This document shows, one piece after another, positions 53,690 to 62,206 of a stretch of 64,000 bases of DNA (its first letter is position 1; each line of letters starts with the position of its first letter). Both the position numbers and the translations under genes were made by a program. The notes beneath the pieces were generated by a model. The model had not been told where the DNA came from and did no database searches. It saw nothing but the letters and a program-made list of their open reading frames with translations. The DNA lies in NCBI GenBank assembly GCA_035559535.1, contig DATMBG010000022.1, positions 256,568-320,567 on the forward strand, written 5' to 3'. Source of the stretch: Candidatus Limnocylindrales bacterium (GTDB lineage: Bacteria; Moduliflexota; Moduliflexia; Moduliflexales; JAUQPW01).

Positions 53690-55438
53690 ATGGATCTCAT
53701 TTCGATTCTTATCGATAACCGGGAAATTCAGATTCCCAGAGGAATTACGGTTTTAGAAGCGGCTGAATCCCTGGATATTAAAATTCCTGCACTATGTGTT
53801 TCCCCAGGCTGGGGAACGTCCGGTTTTTGTCGAAGTTGCGTGGTAGAGGTGGAAGGAGAGGATTACCTTCCCATAGCCTGTAGTCTGCCCGTTCAAGAAG
53901 GGATGGTTATCAAAACGAACTCCCCCAGAGTACTTGAATCCCGTAGATTAACGGTGGAATTGCTCCTTGCCCGCCATACCATGGATTGTGCTGTCTGTTA
54001 TCGAAATGGCAGGTGTTCTCTCCAAGATCTGGCAAATACCTACGGAATCAAGGAATCTCGATTTCTTACCCGAGAGAAACCCCTGGAAATCGATGATAAA
54101 AGTCCGGCCATTGTGCATAATCCCAACCGCTGTATTCTATGTGGTTTATGTGTTCAGGCCTGTTGCGATATCCAAACCGTTTCGGTGATTGATTTTGCCC
54201 ATCGAGGATTCGACCGGGTCGTGGAACCGGCCTTCGGACAGAGTCTTAATGAGGTGGAATGTGTTGCCTGTGGGCAGTGCATCCAGATCTGTCCGGTAGA
54301 ATCTTTCTATGAAAAAAGCGAGATCGATAAAGTAAGGGAAGCCCTGAGAGATCCCCATAAAGAGGTTGTGGCGTTTTTATCTCCTTCGGTGCCGCTCTCT
54401 ATCGGAGAAGAGTTTGGAATCGAGCCCGGAAAGTCTCTCTCCGGAGAAGTTATAAAGGCCTTGAAAATGGCCGGTTTTAAGAAGGTTTTTGATACCGCTC
54501 TGGGGGCCGATTTGGTAATCATGGAAGAAGCTTATGAGCTGTTAACCCGCTGGAATTCGGGTAAAAGTCTCCCTCTGATAACCTCCTGTAGTCCGGAGTG
54601 GGTCAAGTTCGTCGAGCACTTTTATCCGGAACTCTTACCTCATCTCTGTCCTACCAAATCCCCCCAGCAGATCATGGGAACTTTAGCCAAGACCTATTTT
54701 GCCGAGATTACGAAGATAGATTTGAAAAATCTCTTTACGGTTTCTATAACTCCTTGTACGGCTGAGAAGTTTGAGCGGACCCGACCGGAGTTAAATATCC
54801 AGGGTTTTCCGGATATAGATGCCTGTTTAACCGTCAAAGAGGTAGCCCGCCTCATTCGGATGACCCTGGGAAACCCTTTTCCCGATATCGGCTCCGAAGA
54901 GTTTGATCAACCCTTCGAGGTCTCATCGGGAGCAGGAGTTATATTCGGAGTGGCCGGGGGGGTCATGGAAGGTGTGCTGAGGACTCTGTACGAGCTTAAA
55001 GTCGGTAAGAAGTTGAAATCGGTAGCTTTTGAGAATATCCGGGAAGAAGTCAGAACTTCTTACAGCGGAGGCCTTCGGGAAGTGGAGGTTCAAGTAGGAA
55101 ATGAAACCCTTCAGGTTGCTGTGGTGCACGGATTAGGAAATGCCAGAAGGATATTGGAGGCCCTTCGATCCGGGAAGAGCCGGTATCATTTTATCGAAGT
55201 AAAAGGATGCCCCAACGGCTGTGCTCAGGGGGGCGGTCAACCTATTCCAGCTACCCTTGAAATTATTCAGGCTCGAGAACGCGGCCTTTATCTAGAGGAT
55301 GAAAAAAGAAAAATCCGTAAAGCCCATGAAAATCCCAGAATCAAAGAACTTTATGAAAAATTTTTTAAAAAACCCGCCAGTCCCACGGCCAGAAAATTCC
55401 TACACACGGAGTTTACGCCGCGGGAACACCATCTCTAA
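53690..55438 (+). CDS. [FeFe]-hydrogenase-like protein with altered H-cluster motifs
   Basis: This 582-residue protein has the domain order of a multi-subunit HydA. First comes a [2Fe-2S] domain (FCRSCVVEVEG), then a His-ligated [4Fe-4S] site (HTMDCAVCYRNGRC), two [4Fe-4S] ferredoxin motifs (CILCGLCVQAC, CVACGQCIQIC) and the catalytic domain with a small C-terminal subunit-like tail. The H-cluster motifs are changed. The first is TSCSPEW (usually TSCCPxW), the second TPCTAEKFE (usually MPCxxKKxE) and the third EVKGCPNGCAQGGGQP (usually ExMxCPGGCxxGGGQP). Cysteines 300, 356, 507 and 511 remain, but the Lys that holds the diiron cyanide and both Met residues near the diiron site are replaced. 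It may not make the normal active site. It begins 9 bases after the NuoF-like gene. Confidence 0.82.
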   Translation: MDLISILIDNREIQIPRGITVLEAAESLDIKIPALCVSPGWGTSGFCRSCVVEVEGEDYLPIACSLPVQEGMVIKTNSPRVLESRRLTVELLLARHTMDCAVCYRNGRCSLQDLANTYGIKESRFLTREKPLEIDDKSPAIVHNPNRCILCGLCVQACCDIQTVSVIDFAHRGFDRVVEPAFGQSLNEVECVACGQCIQICPVESFYEKSEIDKVREALRDPHKEVVAFLSPSVPLSIGEEFGIEPGKSLSGEVIKALKMAGFKKVFDTALGADLVIMEEAYELLTRWNSGKSLPLITSCSPEWVKFVEHFYPELLPHLCPTKSPQQIMGTLAKTYFAEITKIDLKNLFTVSITPCTAEKFERTRPELNIQGFPDIDACLTVKEVARLIRMTLGNPFPDIGSEEFDQPFEVSSGAGVIFGVAGGVMEGVLRTLYELKVGKKLKSVAFENIREEVRTSYSGGLREVEVQVGNETLQVAVVHGLGNARRILEALRSGKSRYHFIEVKGCPNGCAQGGGQPIPATLEIIQARERGLYLEDEKRKIRKAHENPRIKELYEKFFKKPASPTARKFLHTEFTPREHHL

Positions 55439-55468
55439 AAAATCTTTAAAAACCATCTTGTAAAAGTG

Positions 55469-55497
55469 TTGAAAGTTTATGTAATTTTATCTATCAT
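55469..55497 (+). promoter_or_regulatory. Candidate promoter for the ABC transporter genes
   Basis: TTGAAA (55469-55474) and TATCAT (55492-55497) are 17 bases apart, giving a leader of about 130 bases before livF. Confidence 0.45.
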
Positions 55498-55636
55498 TTC
55501 CTCCTCTTGTTCCTGAAATTTTACCTTCTGTCAAACGAGACGTTTAACCTACCTGGGTTAACTCAAGGACGGGTAAAAGAAGTTGAATACCTTTTAGCGG
55601 AGGAAATTTTCTTCTACCAATCTGGAGAATAGAAAC

Positions 55637-56341
55637 GTGCTGATAGTTGATAAAATTTGTGTTTTCTATGGAGATATACAAGCCCTATGGGAAGTTTCTT
55701 TTCAGGTGAGGGAAGGGGAAATTGTCGCTCTGGTAGGAGCCAACGGAGCCGGCAAAACAACCATTTTGAAGACCCTGGTAGGGATTCTGCGTGCGGCGTC
55801 TGGAACCATTACCTTTCAAGATGAAGATATCACCCACGAGTCGACCCATAAAATCGTCGAAAAAGGAATTTCTTTAATTCCTGAAGGGCGTAAACTTTTT
55901 CCTCAAATGTCGGTCTACGAGAATCTGGAAATGGGGGCTTATTCCCAACGGGCCAGGAGTAAAAAAAATGAGATGCTCGCCCGAGTTTTTAGATTGTTTC
56001 CCATTTTAGAAGAGCGAAAAACTCAGCCGGCTGGAACCCTTAGCGGAGGAGAGCAACAGATGGTTGCCATTGGCAGAGGGTTAATGGCACTTCCCAAACT
56101 TCTGCTTATCGATGAACCTTCTCTGGGATTAGCACCTAGGATTGTTAAAGAGCTTTTTCAAGTCATTCAGGAGATTAATCAACAAGGAGTGACTATTCTT
56201 TTGGTAGAGCAGAATGTCCATCAGGCTCTGAAAATCGCTCATCGAGCCTATATACTGGAAACCGGTCATATTACCCTGGAAGGGAAAGGAGCCGAGCTCC
56301 TTCAGAATGATTATATAAAGACGGCCTATTTAGGATTGTAA
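55637..56341 (+). CDS. livF: Branched-chain amino acid-type ABC transporter ATPase
   Basis: This 234-residue ATPase has Walker A (GANGAGKTT), the signature LSGGEQQMVAIGRGLM, Walker B (LLLIDEPSLGLAP) and the switch His in LLVEQNVHQAL. It resembles LivF, one of two ATPases in the high-affinity branched-chain amino acid importer. LivG and the permeases LivH and LivM are not in the window. GTG 55637 is the start. The gene precedes a substrate-binding protein, so the pair probably serves one importer whose other parts lie elsewhere. Confidence 0.9.
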   Translation: MLIVDKICVFYGDIQALWEVSFQVREGEIVALVGANGAGKTTILKTLVGILRAASGTITFQDEDITHESTHKIVEKGISLIPEGRKLFPQMSVYENLEMGAYSQRARSKKNEMLARVFRLFPILEERKTQPAGTLSGGEQQMVAIGRGLMALPKLLLIDEPSLGLAPRIVKELFQVIQEINQQGVTILLVEQNVHQALKIAHRAYILETGHITLEGKGAELLQNDYIKTAYLGL

Positions 56342-56344
56342 ATA

Positions 56345-56420
56345 CAGAGGCAAGAGGCAAGAAGCCAGGGTTTTAGAGGCTGATCTGGCTTACCATAGGC
56401 TTCTGGCTCTTTGTTTCTCG
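56345..56420. repeat. Intergenic inverted repeat (AGAGGCAAGA type)
   Basis: The left arm repeats AGAGGCA-like units and ends AAGAAGCCAG; the right arm carries GGCTTCTGGCTCTTTGTTTC, partly complementary. It ends just before the ATG at 56429 and rules out the in-frame TTG at 56411 as a likely start. Confidence 0.65.
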
Positions 56421-56428
56421 AGAAAATC

Positions 56429-57667
56429 ATGGATCGAAGAACCTTTCTTAAGGGCACAGGTGCTTTAGGGATTATAGCTGTTGTTCAGGGGTTTCCTGCC
56501 CTGGTTCGAGGGGCCGGGCAAGAAATTAAAATCGGCGCGACACATCCGTTAACCGGACCCTTGGCCGATATTGGTCAGTCTTGCCGCAGAGGGATGTTGT
56601 TGGCTGTAGAGAAAATTAACGCTGAGGGCGGGATTAAATCCCTAGGAGGTGCTCCACTGAAACTACTAGAGGGGGATGATCAGGCCAGGCCGGAGGTTGG
56701 GATTGCCGAAACAGAACGGCTTATTCGAGAAGGAGCCGTCGCACTGACTGGTCCTTTTACCAGTCAGGTGGCTATGGCAGCCACCCAGGTTGCAGAGCAA
56801 CATCAGATCCCTTATGTCGTCAGTATCGGTGCAGCCGATCAAATTACGGAACGGGGGTTTAAGTATACCTTCCGAATCTTCGTTACCACCGATACCATCG
56901 GTCAGGATGTAATTAAATATATCGTAAAACTTTCGGAAGTGACCCACATACCCATTAAAACGGCGGTATTAATCCATACCAATGACTTGTTCGGCAAAGT
57001 TCAATCGGATAAAGTGATAGAACATTTAAAAAAAGCAGGCTCTCCCTTTGAAATTGTAGAACGAATTTCCTACGACTATACCTCCAAAGATCTGAGTGTA
57101 GAGGTGGCCAGGGCAAAGGCTGCTAAACCCGACGTGCTCCTTCCCATCTCTCGACTCCAGGATGCCATCCTCATCACCCGGGAGATGTTCAAACAGAGAT
57201 TCGAGGTAAAGGGAATTATCGGTGCCCCCAGTCCGGGCCATTATGAAACAGAATATATCAAATCCCTGGGTAAACTGGCAGAGTATACCCTGGATGCCGC
57301 TCCCTGGTATAATGTCAAAGATCCTAAAGTACAGGCCATATCCACCGAGTTTGAGAAAAAATTTAATAAATTCTTTGATCTCAACGCCGCTTATAGTTAC
57401 GATGCCATTCTGGTTATCGCAGATGCTCTGGAACGGGCGGCATCTACAGAGCCTGACAAACTGGTCGAAGCCTTGAGAGCTACCCGGTTAAACAGTCATC
57501 TCATGATTTCCAGAGGACCTATCCAATTCGATGAAAAAGGAAATAATATCAACGCAGGTCTTTCTTTTTTCCAAATTCAGGAAGGTCGGGTCAAGGTCAT
57601 CTTTCCGGAGGAATATGCAGAGGCCAAAGTCGTTTTTCCGGTTCCCCTATGGAGTGAGAGAAAGTAG
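56429..57667 (+). CDS. Branched-chain amino acid-type ABC transporter substrate-binding protein (Tat-exported)
   Basis: This 412-residue protein starts with a twin-arginine signal (MDRRTFLKGTGALGIIAVV), then a periplasmic-binding fold of the LivJ/LivK/amide type (IKIGATHPLTGPLADIGQ, ALTGPFTSQVAMAATQVAEQ, VQAISTEFEKKF). It should capture a ligand, perhaps an amino acid, amide or short organic acid, for the importer that uses the preceding ATPase. Ligand specificity cannot be read from the sequence. Confidence 0.9.
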   Translation: MDRRTFLKGTGALGIIAVVQGFPALVRGAGQEIKIGATHPLTGPLADIGQSCRRGMLLAVEKINAEGGIKSLGGAPLKLLEGDDQARPEVGIAETERLIREGAVALTGPFTSQVAMAATQVAEQHQIPYVVSIGAADQITERGFKYTFRIFVTTDTIGQDVIKYIVKLSEVTHIPIKTAVLIHTNDLFGKVQSDKVIEHLKKAGSPFEIVERISYDYTSKDLSVEVARAKAAKPDVLLPISRLQDAILITREMFKQRFEVKGIIGAPSPGHYETEYIKSLGKLAEYTLDAAPWYNVKDPKVQAISTEFEKKFNKFFDLNAAYSYDAILVIADALERAASTEPDKLVEALRATRLNSHLMISRGPIQFDEKGNNINAGLSFFQIQEGRVKVIFPEEYAEAKVVFPVPLWSERK

Positions 57668-57816
57668 TATTTCCTCCATAAGGCAAATGATAACCTCTTG
57701 CTGACCACGAAAATTATCGTAGCCAAACTCCGAACGGAGCAGTTGAAGGGGATGTTCAGGCCTATTTAGTTATTTATACCCTTTATGGGTCCTACCGGCC
57801 GGGATAAAATGAGTCC

Positions 57817-58416
57817 TTAAATTTCCCGCCGTCCCTCTAAAGCCCTGGCCATGGTTACTTCGTCGGCATATTCTAAATCTCCACCCACCGGAATTCCATG
57901 GGCAATTCGGGTAATCTTAATGCCTAAGGGTTTCAGGAGTCTGGAAATGTACATGGCTGTCGCTTCCCCTTCCACATTGGGATTGGTAGCTAAAATAATC
58001 TCATTACGACTCTCTCGTTGAATCCTGTTGAGTAAACTTTTGATCTGAATATCATCCGGGCCAACTCCTTCCAAGGGGGAGAGAGAGCCCATGAGAACAT
58101 GATAGACACCTTTATACCCCCCTGTTTTTTCAATAGCCAGAAGATCATTGGGCTCTTCAACCACACAGATGACTTTTCGATCTCGTCGGGGATCTGAACA
58201 AATATTACACAGTTCCTTTTCTGTAAGATTCCCACACTCAGAGCAATATCCTATTTTCTCCTTAAGATCAATCAGAGCCTTGGCCAGACGTCGTACGTCT
58301 TCTACGGGCATTTTAAGGAGAAAAAAGGTTAATCTTTGGGCAGTTTTTTCTCCGATTCCAGGGAGTTTGACCAATTCGTCGATAAGCTTTGCAACCGACT
58401 CTGTATAACGAGCCAC
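57817..58416 (-). CDS. recR: Recombination protein RecR
   Basis: This protein of about 199 residues has a helix-hairpin-helix ([18 protein letters not shown]), a four-cysteine zinc site ([16 protein letters not shown]) and a Toprim domain ([30 protein letters not shown]). It acts with RecF and RecO to load RecA on gapped DNA. The frame is open to ATG 58461, but that part lies in an intergenic repeat; GTG 58416 gives the family N-terminus [14 protein letters not shown]. It is the last gene of dnaX-ybaB-recR, a common bacterial order. Confidence 0.94.
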   Translation of the reverse strand: MARYTESVAKLIDELVKLPGIGEKTAQRLTFFLLKMPVEDVRRLAKALIDLKEKIGYCSECGNLTEKELCNICSDPRRDRKVICVVEEPNDLLAIEKTGGYKGVYHVLMGSLSPLEGVGPDDIQIKSLLNRIQRESRNEIILATNPNVEGEATAMYISRLLKPLGIKITRIAHGIPVGGDLEYADEVTMARALEGRREI

Positions 58417-58426
58417 TGGCTGGTAG

Positions 58427-58498
58427 ATAGTAAGTGGAGTAAGTAGTGAGTAGTAAATCATGAGCAGGAAAGTACCGACTACTTACCTCCTACTCACT
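58427..58498. repeat. Intergenic inverted repeat (AGTAGTGAGT type)
   Basis: The arms near 58427-58452 and 58475-58498 are made of degenerate GTAGTGAG/GTAAGTGG units and their complements. It fills the gap between ybaB and recR. Confidence 0.6.
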
Positions 58499-58499
58499 T

Positions 58500-58835
58500 T
58501 TAAGAAGTAAGTCCGGGTATTTTGATCCCACCGGTTAATTTAGACATTTCTTCGGCCATCATTTCCCGGCTTTTCTCAATGGCCTGATTTACGGCGGCAA
58601 CAATTAAATCTTGAAGCATTTCTATATCATTCAGACTGATCACCCCCGGATCGATTCGAATAGACTTGATTTCTTGCTTTCCATTGGCTATCACCGTAAC
58701 CATACCACCACCCGCAGAACCTTCTACCGTTTTATTGGCCAGTTCCTCTTGTAATTGAGCCATGCGGGCCTGGACTTCTTGAAGCTGCTTCATCACGTTT
58801 CCGAGGTTTCCGAGATTTCCTATTCCTTTAAACAT
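58500..58835 (-). CDS. ybaB: YbaB/EbfC family nucleoid-associated protein
   Basis: This 111-residue DNA-binding protein begins with a glycine- and asparagine-rich stretch (MFKGIGNLGNLGNVMKQL), then a helix with MAQLQEELANKTVEGSAGGG and VTVIANGKQEIKSIRIDP. Family members bind DNA as dimers. Its place between dnaX and recR is conserved in many bacteria. The start is ATG 58835, 30 bases after dnaX. Confidence 0.94.
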   Translation of the reverse strand: MFKGIGNLGNLGNVMKQLQEVQARMAQLQEELANKTVEGSAGGGMVTVIANGKQEIKSIRIDPGVISLNDIEMLQDLIVAAVNQAIEKSREMMAEEMSKLTGGIKIPGLTS

Positions 58836-58865
58836 AATATCTGTCCTCCATTCTTATGGGGTTAA

Positions 58866-60722
58866 TCATTGGGGAGCCTTTCCATCAAACAATTGTAAGA
58901 TCTTTTTAAGGACCTTCTGCTCGTCATCTTCCAACATTGTTGGATCCGAGGTAGAAACCTGGGATCGTTCCCCCACTGGGGAATTTACTTCTACGGAAGG
59001 TTGAATGACTGAAGGGACCGGTCTGGCAAACTTTCCGTTCTCTCTGGGAATATCCTGCTCTTCTTTAAGGAAAGTTACTTTAATTTTAGGGGTTATCTTG
59101 AATTCTTCATGTAAAATATCCCGAATAATCTTCAAACTATCAGGTTCCTCAACCTTCTCTTTGGCAAAACTGGAATTTTTACTAAATCCGATAACAATGG
59201 CTTCTGGAGATACCTCAATCACCTGACCTTTTCTTAAAGTAGAATTCAGAGAAGGTTTGATTTTCTCCGTTCTGGCCAGAATACGTTCCCACACATCCCC
59301 TACCGGTTCCGAATCTTTTTCATCCCCCGGCGATGCCGAACGATCTTCCCCTCCGACCAGGATTTCTTCCGATTTCTCGACCACTCCGGTTTCCATAGGA
59401 GGGGGCGGTTCTACCGGTTCTTCCTGTTTGGGTACCTTCATTTTCTCAGATAAAAGGGGCTTTTCCAGGACAGGAGGCTGGGATGGTCTGGAGCGAGAAC
59501 TCCACTCCCTGAAGAGATCCAGGGAATTTTCTGAACCTTTCGGGGGTTCTAAATCTAAAGAGCCTTCGGAGGCCAGCTTTTCTTCCAGTTGCTGAATTTT
59601 CTCTAGGAGGCTTTCTACAGGTTGAAGAGAAGCGAGCTGGCCTGCACGGATTAAAGCCATTTCTAAAACAAACCGGGGATAAGAAGTACGTTTTAACTCC
59701 GATTCGGTTTCCAGCAAGAATTTAAAAATTTGCTGGAGTTCCTGGAGAGAGACCTTCTGAGCCTGTTCTTGTAATTTTTGAAGATCCAGAGAGATATCCT
59801 CGATAAAGGTATGGGGATCGGGAATCAGCTTTACCACGATCAAATTGCGGAAGTACTCGATGAGTTCTTTACAAAACTGTCCTAAATCATATCCGCGAAG
59901 CGTCAAATCTTCTACGAGTTGAAAAATCTCCCGGGTTTTTTTAGATAAAATAACCTCGGCAAAAAGCCTTAAAGTTTCCTGACCGATAACTCCCAATAGA
60001 GCACGAACATCTTCCTGGTGGACCTGAGTTCCGCTATACGAGATGATCTGATCGAGAAGGCTTTGGGCATCCCGCATACTCCCCTCGGCGGCTTTGGCGA
60101 TATAAACCAGGCTTTGGTCATCTATCTGGACGGATTCCGATTCTGCGATATGTTTCAGGCTTGCCGTAAGCTCTTTTAGCGAAACCCTTCGAAAATCGAA
60201 CCGTTGACAGCGGGAGAGGATGGTAACCGGGATTTTATGAACATCGGTGGTAGCCAGGATGAAAACCACGTGTTTAGGAGGTTCTTCCAACGTCTTCAGG
60301 AGTGCATTAAAAGCCTCGCGGGTTAGCATGTGGACTTCATCGATGATGTAGACCTTATAACGGAATTTGGCAGGAGCGTATTTAACACTCTCACGAAGTT
60401 CCCGGATTTCATCGATTCCCCGATTGGAGGCGCCGTCGATTTCAAGGACGTCCACCGAAATCCCCTGTTTAATTTCTAAGCAGGCCTCACAGTTATCACA
60501 GGGAACAGGAGTCGGTTTCTCTTCCTTTTGGCAATTAAGTGCTTTGGCCAGAATACGGGCGGTGGTTGTTTTTCCAACTCCTCGAGTTCCTGAGAACAGG
60601 AAAGCATGGGCAATACGTCCACCAGAAATTGCATTTTTTAGCGTTTGGGTTACGTGACTCTGCCCGATAACCTCATCAAATTGTTGGGGACGCCATTTCC
60701 GGGCAATAACTTCGTAAGACAT
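58866..60722 (-). CDS. dnaX: DNA polymerase III subunit gamma/tau
   Basis: This 618-residue clamp-loader ATPase has the family start SYEVIARKWRPQQFDEVIGQ, Walker A (GTRGVGKTTTARILAKALNC), a zinc site (CDNCEACLEI), Walker B (YIIDEVHML), the LLKTLEEPPKHVVFI helix and the arginine finger in LSRCQRFDF. A long acidic, proline-rich C-terminal region (about residues 380-500) precedes a tau-type domain. ATG 60722 gives the canonical N-terminus; the frame remains open upstream into the leader palindrome. The SRP RNA gene lies directly upstream. No programmed frameshift site is obvious. Confidence 0.95.
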   Translation of the reverse strand: MSYEVIARKWRPQQFDEVIGQSHVTQTLKNAISGGRIAHAFLFSGTRGVGKTTTARILAKALNCQKEEKPTPVPCDNCEACLEIKQGISVDVLEIDGASNRGIDEIRELRESVKYAPAKFRYKVYIIDEVHMLTREAFNALLKTLEEPPKHVVFILATTDVHKIPVTILSRCQRFDFRRVSLKELTASLKHIAESESVQIDDQSLVYIAKAAEGSMRDAQSLLDQIISYSGTQVHQEDVRALLGVIGQETLRLFAEVILSKKTREIFQLVEDLTLRGYDLGQFCKELIEYFRNLIVVKLIPDPHTFIEDISLDLQKLQEQAQKVSLQELQQIFKFLLETESELKRTSYPRFVLEMALIRAGQLASLQPVESLLEKIQQLEEKLASEGSLDLEPPKGSENSLDLFREWSSRSRPSQPPVLEKPLLSEKMKVPKQEEPVEPPPPMETGVVEKSEEILVGGEDRSASPGDEKDSEPVGDVWERILARTEKIKPSLNSTLRKGQVIEVSPEAIVIGFSKNSSFAKEKVEEPDSLKIIRDILHEEFKITPKIKVTFLKEEQDIPRENGKFARPVPSVIQPSVEVNSPVGERSQVSTSDPTMLEDDEQKVLKKILQLFDGKAPQ

Positions 60723-60734
60723 GATGAAACTAAG

Positions 60735-60842
60735 AAACCCGTTTTTCTCCCTCTGGAGCCATGCAGACGCGAAGTAAGGGCGCAATGCCTTGCGCCCCTA
60801 CCATTTTTATCGGCATGGATCTCCAGGGTAAAAAACGGGTTT
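60735..60842. repeat. Nested palindromes in the SRP RNA-dnaX gap
   Basis: The outer arms 60735-60764 and 60813-60842 form a stem of nearly 30 bases (AAACCCGTTTTT, CTCCAGGG and GCATGG segments pair). Inside lies a second palindrome, GGGCGCAA-TGCC-TTGCGCCC (60778-60797), followed by CCTACC. The inner element recurs at 62504-62523. It lies between the SRP RNA 3' end and the dnaX start and could act as a terminator or attenuator. Confidence 0.8.
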
Positions 60843-60862
60843 TTCGGATAGTTTCAGTTTAG

Positions 60863-61135
60863 AGACCGTGCACCCAACCTTCGAATACCACTCCCCTGCG
60901 TTACAGTCTACAGTTAGCTCCGGTCAGGCACCCCCACGGCACACGAGAAAATCTCCTTAAGGCTGCTTCCGTCAGGACCTGACCTGGTTCGGAGCATCTC
61001 GTCGCGTGGGACCCAACCATCAACACCACTTATAGACTGTCTGACCAGAAGAATGGGACCCTCGGGTTGGGAATTAAACCCCGCTAAGCGGATTTCGGGT
61101 ACAGGGCACCGCTACCTCCCCGTCTAGCACGGTCA
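60863..61135 (-). ncRNA. ffs: Signal recognition particle RNA, long bacterial type with Alu domain
   Basis: The conserved SRP54-binding hairpin is visible on the minus strand as CAGGTCAGGTCCTGACGGAA then GCAGCC. The Alu-domain signature CGGGGAGGTAGCGGTGCCCT lies near the 5' end. The termini pair: GACCGTGC (complement of 61127-61134) with GCACGGTC (complement of 60864-60871). At about 270 bases it matches the Bacillus scRNA type, not the 114-base E. coli 4.5S RNA. It targets membrane and secreted proteins together with Ffh. Confidence 0.95.
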
Positions 61136-61186
61136 ACCGTAAAGTCTCGGAGACACAGGGGTATCGTCAGATGCGTCTCTAGACAC

Positions 61187-61261
61187 GGGGTTTTAGGACG
61201 CGGGGACTGAGAGACACGGAGATGCGGGGAAATATCCTGCATCTCCGTGTCCTAAAACCCC
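61187..61261. repeat. Nested perfect palindromes of GAGACACGG-type units
   Basis: ACACGGAGATGC (61214-61225) pairs perfectly with 61239-61250 around a loop with GGAAATATCC. GGGGTTTTAGGAC (61187-61199) pairs perfectly with 61249-61261. Degenerate units of the same type extend from about 61147 to 61295. It resembles the elements at 10380 and 31863. Confidence 0.85.
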
Positions 61262-61294
61262 TCGTCCCTCAAGTCCCCGCATCCCCCGGTCCGG

Positions 61295-61388
<94 letters not shown>

Positions 61389-61501
61389 GGGAACTTCTCA
61401 GTGACCCTTTGCTTTCGTATAAGGTCTCTTATCAATATACATCTTTATCTTTTTTGGTGCGAGGAGAATTCTTTATCTTCTCCCCAATATTTAAAAGAGC
61501 A

Positions 61502-61589
61502 CGGAGAGGGGGGGATTCGAACCCCCGAGGGACATAAAATCCCTAATGACTTTCGAGGCCATCCCGTTCAACCACTCCGGCACCTCTCC
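61502..61589 (-). tRNA. tRNA-Ser (anticodon CGA)
   Basis: Acceptor GGAGAGG/CCTCTCC, long variable arm, anticodon loop CTCGAAA in an ATGGC/GTCAT stem with one G-U pair. It reads UCG. CCA is not encoded. Confidence 0.95.
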
Positions 61590-61633
61590 AGGGAAAAATC
61601 AAAAGTAGAACCAACCTGTATCTCGCCCCAGGC

Positions 61634-62110
61634 TTAACCCTTCCAAGACCCTACCGGGCGGAGGGTTTTAAAAAAAGTCTTTAAAATCTCGCTACAGGCC
61701 GCCTCCAGGATTCCGGAAGTGACTTCGATTTGATGATTTAACCGGGGGTCTTGAGCGAGGTTGTAAAGGGATCCTACTGCTCCTGCCTTGGGATCTGAGA
61801 CCCCATACACGAGATGCTGGATGCGAGCTAAAATTAACGCCCCCACACACATGCTACAGGGCTCCAAAGTTACATAAACGGTTGCATGGGGTAGCCGCCA
61901 GGAATTCAACTTCCGACAGGCTTCCCGGAGAGCCAGCACCTCTGCATGGGCCGTAGGGTCCTGTAGGGCTTCTCGTTGATTATGACCTTTTCCTACTATC
62001 TGACCTTCGACGACTACAAGGGCTCCTACGGGTACTTCACCTTCTTTGAAGGCCAGCCCGGCCTCTTGAAGGGCCAGGCGCATAAACTCTTCATGCCGAT
62101 GATTTTCCAT
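61634..62110 (-). CDS. tadA: tRNA-specific adenosine(34) deaminase
   Basis: This 158-residue zinc deaminase has the active-site motifs HAEVLALREAC and TLEPCSMCVGALILARI, with the conserved Asn in KGHNQREA. It converts A34 to inosine in tRNA-Arg(ACG). That tRNA gene lies less than 100 bases upstream on the same strand. ATG 62110 is the natural start. Confidence 0.95.
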   Translation of the reverse strand: MENHRHEEFMRLALQEAGLAFKEGEVPVGALVVVEGQIVGKGHNQREALQDPTAHAEVLALREACRKLNSWRLPHATVYVTLEPCSMCVGALILARIQHLVYGVSDPKAGAVGSLYNLAQDPRLNHQIEVTSGILEAACSEILKTFFKTLRPVGSWKG

Positions 62111-62206
62111 AAAATCTACTTTTACTCCTACAGCACCTTATCTTTAAGAGTCGGCAGGACCTTCTGGAGCGTATCGAAGAAGGTAATACCCAGAGTAGAA
62201 AAGAAA

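Noticed and set aside
58417-58461. Longer RecR start at ATG 58461
   Set aside because: The upstream part lies in a gap palindrome; GTG 58416 matches the family N-terminus.
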